Notes under the pieces: model-generated
What the model was told of the DNA's origin: nothing
The model's input: the letters and a program-made list of their open reading frames with translations, nothing else
Database searches by the model: none
Part shown: positions 42,567 to 47,108 of the stretch, in pieces
How positions within the stretch are numbered: the stretch's first letter is position 1
How the letters are laid out: every line of letters begins with the position of its first letter
Translations under genes and position numbers: made by a program
From: Caryophanales bacterium UBA3375
GTDB taxonomy: Bacteria > Bacillota_I > Bacilli_A > UBA3375
Direction of reading: 5' to 3'
Assembly (NCBI GenBank): GCA_002359095.1
Contig: DEQD01000022.1
Location: forward strand, 1 to 47,108
DNA: 47,108 nt

Positions 42567-43544
42567 ATGATCGATTTAACTAAGATTAAAGATAAAGAGT
42601 TCTTTGAGATTAAAATGTTATCAATAGGAGGACTTGGAGCTTATACTGTAGGACAAATGTTAGGGCAAGAAATTGCCAAATTTGTTGATATTAAAACTAG
42701 TGTATTTGCTTCTTATTCATCTGAAAAGAAAGGTGCTCCTGTTAATGTATTTTTACGTTTTGTTAAACAAGATACACCAATTAGAAATTATGCAGCAGTT
42801 AAAAATCCAGATTTTTTAATTGCCTTTAAAGAAGAATTATTAAAAGATAGTAATAATTTAGTAGGTTTAAAAGAAGATGGTATATTATTAGTTAATACTA
42901 AATTAAGTATTGATGAACTATATGAAAAATATAATATTTGTTGTAAGAATGTATTTATTATTGACGCAGAAAGTATAGCTCATAAATATAATGTTAAAAC
43001 TAATAATGTTATTTTTGGTGCTATTCATAAAGTTTTATCATTTTTAGATCGATATATTACTAAAGATACTATTGAAGAGAAATTAAGCTTTAGATATCCA
43101 CATTTAGTAGAAGGAAATATTAATGCGTTTTTTGAAGGATTTGATCAATGTAGTTATCATGAAGTAACTGCTCAATCCTTTAATCAAAAAACGCATAAAG
43201 TACTTGGAATTGAAGATCAAATTCCAGGTGGCTTAATTTTAGGAGCTAACTCCTTTAAAAAAGATAGTAGTATTAGTCGTGAAGGATTTATTCCAGAATT
43301 TAATAAAGATTTATGTATTAATTGTACACGTTGTGACTTTACTTGTCCTGATGATTGTTTTGTGTGGGAAGAAGTAGAAGGAAGACGAGGAAGAATGGAG
43401 ATGCAACTACAAGGTATTGATTATCAATATTGTAAAGGTTGTATGCGTTGTGTTGAAGTATGTCCTACTCAAGCACTTACTAAAGTAGTTGATGATAAAC
43501 AACATGTTGGTGTTAAAAAAGGTTATGAATTAATGGAGGATTAA
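42567..43544 (+). CDS. 2-oxoacid:ferredoxin oxidoreductase, fused gamma-delta subunit
   Basis: The electron-wiring part of a pyruvate/2-oxoacid:ferredoxin oxidoreductase. Residues about 12-190 form the gamma domain (SIGGLGAYTVGQML, SYSSEKKGAPVNVFLRF). Residues about 245-315 carry two [4Fe-4S] motifs, CINCTRCDFTCPDDC and CKGCMRCVEVCP. The two subunits, often separate genes, are joined here in 325 residues. GGGAG precedes the ATG. It overlaps the alpha-beta gene by 1 nt. Confidence 0.9.
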   Translation: MIDLTKIKDKEFFEIKMLSIGGLGAYTVGQMLGQEIAKFVDIKTSVFASYSSEKKGAPVNVFLRFVKQDTPIRNYAAVKNPDFLIAFKEELLKDSNNLVGLKEDGILLVNTKLSIDELYEKYNICCKNVFIIDAESIAHKYNVKTNNVIFGAIHKVLSFLDRYITKDTIEEKLSFRYPHLVEGNINAFFEGFDQCSYHEVTAQSFNQKTHKVLGIEDQIPGGLILGANSFKKDSSISREGFIPEFNKDLCINCTRCDFTCPDDCFVWEEVEGRRGRMEMQLQGIDYQYCKGCMRCVEVCPTQALTKVVDDKQHVGVKKGYELMED

Positions 43545-45778
43545 TGAAAGAACAAATTAGTGTTTTTAAATCAGGAAATGAATTAGCAGCTCAAGCTGTG
43601 ATTGATTGTAATTATGATGTGATGGGATATTATCCAATTTCACCATCAACAGAAATTGCTCAATTAATTGATATCCAAAAAAGTAATGGTAAAACTAATA
43701 TCCATCTAATTCCAGCAGATGGAGAACACTCTAGTGCTGGTATATGTTATGGGGCTGCTCTTACAGGTGCTAGAGTATTTAATGCAACTAGTGCTAATGG
43801 ACTTAGTTATATGTTAGAACAATTACCAGTATTTAGTGGTAGTATGACTCCAATGGTCATGGATTTAGTAACAAGAACTGTATCTGGACCATTAAATATT
43901 CATTGTGAACATACTGATTTATATTCTACTATTAGTTTAGGTTGGATCTTAATGTGTGCTTCTACTCCACAAAGTGTATATGATTTTAATATTATGGGAC
44001 TTAAACTTGCTGAAAAAATAAGTATGCCATTAATGGTAAGTTATGATGGATATATTACTTCTCACCAAAAACATGATACTTTTGTTTTTGCTGATAGTAA
44101 TGATGTTAGAAACTTTTTAGGAAAAAAAGAACATCCAGAAAATAAATATATAGATAACAATCAACGACCACTAACAATTGGTGCTCATATGTTACCTGAA
44201 CACAAGTTTAATAATAGTGTACTTGTTAATCAAGCATTAGAAAATTGTTTAGATGAATTTGTAAGTATAGCAAATGAATATGAACAACTAACTGGTCGTA
44301 AATATGATGTAATTGAAACTTATAATGTTGAGGGCGCAACAGAATTAATAATAGGTATTAATTCTGTTGCTGAACTAACAAAAGATGCAATTGATCAAGT
44401 AGATAGTAAAGTAGGTTTAATTAAACCTAACTTCTTAAGACCGTTTCCTACTAAAGCAATTACAGAAGTTCTTAAAAATAATCCAAGTATTAAAACGATT
44501 AAAGTATTAGATCGAGCTGATAATCCAGGTTATGATTATGGATTATTAGCAATGCATATTAATGATATAGTAGCTAGTAATAAATTAGATATTGAAGTTA
44601 AAAGTATCATCTTTGGTTTAGGTGGAAAAGAAATCTTTATTGAGGACTTAGTTGATATTATTAATAATAACGAGTTTAGTAATACTAAAACTTATTATGG
44701 AATTACTCACTCACAAGGGGAAGTTAGTAATATTATTAAAAATAACTATGAATATAAACCTGAAGAGTTTAAAGTAGGTGGATTTGACTATAACTTTAAT
44801 GTAGAAACAAATAGTTTAGAAGTAAAAACTCCACCACTTAGAAATTTAATGAAAAAACCAAAACGAATAACTTCAGGACACAGTGCTTGTCCTGGTTGTG
44901 GTATTTTTCCAGGTGTAGAAACATTCTTAAAAGGAATTGAAGGAGATGTAGTAGTTCTTAATCAAACTGGTTGTGCTTATGTAGTTAGTGCTAACTACCC
45001 TAACTCATCACATAAAGGACACTACATTCATAACTTATTCCAAAATGGTGCTTCCACTCTATCTGGAATGGTTGATGCTATCTTTAAATTAAAAGATGAT
45101 GGTGAAATTAACTTTAGTGACGATACAACATTTGTGATGTTATCTGGAGATGGTGGTTTTGATATTGGTATGGGTGCTGCCATTGGTACAGCTTTACGTA
45201 ACCATAACTTAATCATGCTTGAGTATGATAATGAAGGTTATATGAATACTGGAGCACAATTAAGTTATGCAACACCATTAGGACACCGTACTAGTACCTC
45301 AAATGTTGGTAGTAAGATTAAAGGTAAAACCTTTAATCATAAAGATACAGTTCAAATTATGGCAGGTACTAATATGCCATACTTATTTACCGGAGTTGAT
45401 GCTTTCCCACAAGATTTAGTTAAAAAAGCTGCTAAAGCACAATGGTATGCTAAAAATGTGGGGACTGTATATGGTAAGATTTTAATTACCTGTCCACTTA
45501 ATTGGAAAACTAAAGAAGAAGATGGTTCTACTATTTTAGAAAAAGCAGTAAACTGTAACTTCTTCCCATTATATGAAATTGAAAATGGGAAAACTAGACT
45601 TACTTATGATCCAAATGAATTAGGAAAAAATATCGAAGTAGAAGAATGGCTTAGTATGATGTATAAATCTAAACATATGTTAGAGCCAGAAAATAAAGAA
45701 TTATTACAAGAATTTAAGGAAGTAGTAGATGATCGCTTTAAACGCCTTAAAGCTAAAAACGATCATCCATTTCTATAG
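43544..45778 (+). CDS. 2-oxoacid:ferredoxin oxidoreductase, fused alpha-beta subunit
   Basis: The catalytic chain, which oxidatively decarboxylates a 2-oxoacid (most likely pyruvate) to acyl-CoA with thiamine diphosphate. The 744 residues comprise the alpha part (about 1-430: GNELAAQAVIDCNYDVMGYYPISPSTE, split as GNELAAQAVID and YYPISPSTE; domain II near 235-330) and the beta part (about 440-744) with SACPGCG, NQTGC and the TPP motif GDGGFDIGMGAAI...NEGYMNTG. Extra cluster cysteines occur in the CPGCG segment. The substrate (pyruvate, 2-oxoglutarate or branched) is not certain. Confidence 0.92.
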   Translation: MKEQISVFKSGNELAAQAVIDCNYDVMGYYPISPSTEIAQLIDIQKSNGKTNIHLIPADGEHSSAGICYGAALTGARVFNATSANGLSYMLEQLPVFSGSMTPMVMDLVTRTVSGPLNIHCEHTDLYSTISLGWILMCASTPQSVYDFNIMGLKLAEKISMPLMVSYDGYITSHQKHDTFVFADSNDVRNFLGKKEHPENKYIDNNQRPLTIGAHMLPEHKFNNSVLVNQALENCLDEFVSIANEYEQLTGRKYDVIETYNVEGATELIIGINSVAELTKDAIDQVDSKVGLIKPNFLRPFPTKAITEVLKNNPSIKTIKVLDRADNPGYDYGLLAMHINDIVASNKLDIEVKSIIFGLGGKEIFIEDLVDIINNNEFSNTKTYYGITHSQGEVSNIIKNNYEYKPEEFKVGGFDYNFNVETNSLEVKTPPLRNLMKKPKRITSGHSACPGCGIFPGVETFLKGIEGDVVVLNQTGCAYVVSANYPNSSHKGHYIHNLFQNGASTLSGMVDAIFKLKDDGEINFSDDTTFVMLSGDGGFDIGMGAAIGTALRNHNLIMLEYDNEGYMNTGAQLSYATPLGHRTSTSNVGSKIKGKTFNHKDTVQIMAGTNMPYLFTGVDAFPQDLVKKAAKAQWYAKNVGTVYGKILITCPLNWKTKEEDGSTILEKAVNCNFFPLYEIENGKTRLTYDPNELGKNIEVEEWLSMMYKSKHMLEPENKELLQEFKEVVDDRFKRLKAKNDHPFL

Positions 45779-45785
45779 GAGATAA

Positions 45786-46754
45786 ATGCTAGATACAATA
45801 ATTATAGGGGCTGGACCAATTGGTATTTATAGTGCTTTTTATCTAAAGTCCAAGGGTCTTAAGATAAAAGTATTAGAAGCAACAAGTAGTCCGGGTGGAC
45901 AACTTAATTTATATTTAGAAAAAGATATTAAAAATATTCCAGGTAGAAAAGTTATTAAAGCAAAAGATTTTTTAATTGATTTAATAGAACAATTAGAAGA
46001 TGAAGATATAATTCAAACTAATTGTAGTGTTACTTCAATTAGTAAAGAAGATAATATCTTCACCGTTGCTGATAAAGATAATAATACTTATGAATCTAAA
46101 GTAATTATACTTGCTACCGGTAATGGAGAATTACAACCTAGAAAATTAGGTTTAGATAATGAGGATAGCTTTAATAATATTTTATACACAGTAGATGATG
46201 CAAGTATATTAGAAAACAAGAATGTTGCTATCTTTGGAGGAGGTGATAGTGCCATTGATTGGGCACTACATCTAGTAGATAGTGTTAATGAGTTATATGT
46301 AGTACATCGTCGTAATGAGTTTAGAGCACATCAAAGTAGTGTAGATGAGTTAAAAACAACAAAGGCTAAGTTTTTAACTCCATATACACTAACAGGTTTT
46401 GAACATAACAATGGTTGTGTTACTCATCTATCATTAGTTAATAAAGATACTAAAGAAGAAAATATTATTCATATTGATTATGTAATTTGTAGTTATGGAT
46501 TTGTAACACAAAAAGAACAGATTAGTATTAAAAATATTGATACTACTAACAATAAGTTAGTAGTAGATAGAAAACAAGCTACCAATGTAGATGGTATTTT
46601 TGCCATTGGTGATGCTTGTTTTTATGAAAATAAAAACTATAACTTACTTACAGGACTAGGTGAAGCTAGTGTTGTTGCTAATAATGTAATAAGTTATTTA
46701 AATGATGTAGATGGAGGTAGTGATGAATCGGGAAGAACAATTACAAACTATTAA
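45786..46754 (+). CDS. ferredoxin-NAD(P)+ reductase, TrxR-like (YumC type)
   Basis: Flavoprotein exchanging electrons between ferredoxin and NAD(P)H. The 322 residues show the FAD motif GAGPIG (8-13), the NAD(P) motif GGGDSA (151-156) followed by VVHRRNEFRAH, and the second FAD motif GIFAIGDAC. The redox CxxC of thioredoxin reductases is absent: the equivalent place reads YTVDDAS (134-140), as in YumC-type ferredoxin reductases. The context after the 2-oxoacid oxidoreductase supports that role. The last 32 bases overlap the Nfu gene. Confidence 0.9.
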   Translation: MLDTIIIGAGPIGIYSAFYLKSKGLKIKVLEATSSPGGQLNLYLEKDIKNIPGRKVIKAKDFLIDLIEQLEDEDIIQTNCSVTSISKEDNIFTVADKDNNTYESKVIILATGNGELQPRKLGLDNEDSFNNILYTVDDASILENKNVAIFGGGDSAIDWALHLVDSVNELYVVHRRNEFRAHQSSVDELKTTKAKFLTPYTLTGFEHNNGCVTHLSLVNKDTKEENIIHIDYVICSYGFVTQKEQISIKNIDTTNNKLVVDRKQATNVDGIFAIGDACFYENKNYNLLTGLGEASVVANNVISYLNDVDGGSDESGRTITNY

Positions 46755-46977
46755 AGAAGTACTTGATGCGATAGCCCCATATGTACAAGCAGATGGTGGA
46801 GATATCGAGTTTGTAGATTTAACTCCAGAAGGAGTTGTCCAAATTCGATTACTTGGTGCTTGTGTTGGGTGTGGGCTTGCTGATGTAACAGTATATCAAG
46901 GGATAGAACAAGCCCTACTTGATGAAGTAGAAGGGGTAAAAGGAGTAGAATTACTTCAAGATAACTGGTTTATTTAA
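46723..46977 (+). CDS. NifU C-terminal domain Fe-S scaffold (Nfu)
   Basis: Short iron-sulfur cluster carrier, 84 residues. The single Nfu domain has PYVQADGGDIEFVDL, then GACVGCGLADVT with the cluster-binding CxxC. The start at 46723 (MNREEQL) is chosen because GGAGG (46713-46717) lies between it and an earlier in-frame ATG at 46711. The position downstream of three flavin or cluster-containing subunits suggests delivery of [4Fe-4S] clusters to them. Confidence 0.93.
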   Translation: MNREEQLQTIKEVLDAIAPYVQADGGDIEFVDLTPEGVVQIRLLGACVGCGLADVTVYQGIEQALLDEVEGVKGVELLQDNWFI

Positions 46978-47004
46978 AAACCGATATATTTATTTGTATT
47001 TTAT

Positions 47005-47041
47005 TGTCAAGTAAAAGCGAAAATGTCTTAAATAATGTCAA
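47005..47041. repeat. TGTCAA direct repeats, possible insertion-element end
   Basis: TGTCAA occurs at 47005 and again at 47036, with AATGTC also repeated (47022 and 47034), and the tract GTAAAAGCGAAAATGTC between. Closely spaced repeats with a TG terminus recall ends of IS21-type elements, but this is memory-based pattern matching and the element continues beyond the window. Confidence 0.3.
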
Positions 47042-47108
47042 CTGATTTTTTAGCAGAATTTGTTAAATGTTTTTGTTTCTTAACTACGTATTTTAGTTGG
47101 TCTACATA
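47028..47108 (-). CDS. C-terminal end of an unidentified protein (truncated by window edge)
   Basis: A minus-strand frame is open from the window edge for 26 codons to a TAA at 47028-47030. Its translation is lysine-rich (QLKYVVKKQKHLTNSAKKSV) and looks protein-like, possibly a transposase or its helper given the nearby repeats. The plus-strand frame over the same bases is open too (ATG at 47035, 24 codons to the edge) but has an odd Phe/Cys-rich composition. Identity is unknown. Confidence 0.35.
   Translation of the reverse strand, partial: YVDQLKYVVKKQKHLTNSAKKSVDII

Noticed and set aside
45786..46754. Thioredoxin reductase
   Set aside because: The CxxC redox motif is missing at the expected place (YTVDDAS at 134-140), and the context is a ferredoxin-dependent enzyme, so a ferredoxin-NAD(P)H reductase fits better.
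36..46977. Use of genetic code 4 (TGA read as Trp), suggested by the Mollicutes-like character and absence of TGA stops
   Set aside because: All genes are full length without reading through any TGA, and conserved Trp positions are TGG. TGA seems unused rather than read as Trp in this window.
1..47108. CRISPR arrays, tRNA or rRNA genes
   Set aside because: No regularly spaced repeats, no tRNA-like cloverleaf sequence with a T-loop GTTCRANNC motif and no rRNA-like GC-rich blocks were seen in the intergenic gaps.

Overview
The window comes from an AT-rich, low-GC Gram-positive-type genome, probably an anaerobic, wall-forming relative of the Mollicutes (RF39, Izemoplasma or Erysipelotrichia-like Bacilli). 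This placement is inferred from gene order and codon choice, not from a search. Supporting points are the Bacillus-like S10-spc-alpha gene order, a zinc-type S14, a Cys3Asp zinc site in adenylate kinase, MurA plus MraY for peptidoglycan, IspG for the MEP isoprenoid pathway, and an oxygen-sensitive 2-oxoacid:ferredoxin oxidoreductase. A striking genome-level feature is that none of the 61 complete genes ends in TGA and none contains an in-frame TGA. All stops are TAA (45) or TAG (16), and Trp is TGG.

Layout. 1-1.6 kb (minus): obgE and a small membrane protein. 1.6-2.0 kb: a gene-poor gap with a perfect 24-bp palindrome. 2.0-6.5 kb (plus): an SDR reductase with its own terminator, then ispG-aspS-alpha/beta hydrolase. 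6.5-21.2 kb: one uninterrupted ribosomal superoperon of 30 genes from rpsJ to rplQ, including secY, adk, map, infA and rpoA. It is driven by a textbook TTGACA-17-TATAAT promoter, followed by a structured leader that looks like the S6:S18-binding motif although the first gene is S10. 21.2-30.4 kb: a tightly packed housekeeping operon, pnp-ktrA-pepP-murA-unknown-cmk-der-metK; the unknown is an acidic, tail-anchored protein. 30.4-33.0 kb: a two-gene HNH nuclease/cytosine-5 DNA methyltransferase islet, bounded by two terminators and with different codon habits. 33.0-33.6 kb (minus): clpP.

33.7-38.8 kb (plus): a PhnCDE-type ABC importer with two permeases, two paralogous lipoprotein binding proteins and a histidine phosphatase. 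A strong hairpin sits between the first binding protein and the ATPase. 38.8-42.4 kb (minus): HAD phosphatase-mraY-rsmB-yaaA, all overlapping. 42.6-47.0 kb (plus): an energy-metabolism operon made of a fused gamma-delta and a fused alpha-beta 2-oxoacid:ferredoxin oxidoreductase, a ferredoxin-NAD(P)H reductase-like flavoprotein and an Nfu-type Fe-S carrier. The last ~100 bases may be the end of an insertion element with a truncated minus-strand gene.

Most of the window is conserved core genome. The most promising points for novelty are the complete absence of TGA, the S6:S18-like leader on the S10 operon, the acidic tail-anchored protein, the duplicated binding proteins with a phosphatase in the importer operon, and the compact restriction-modification islet. 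No tRNA, rRNA or CRISPR array was seen.
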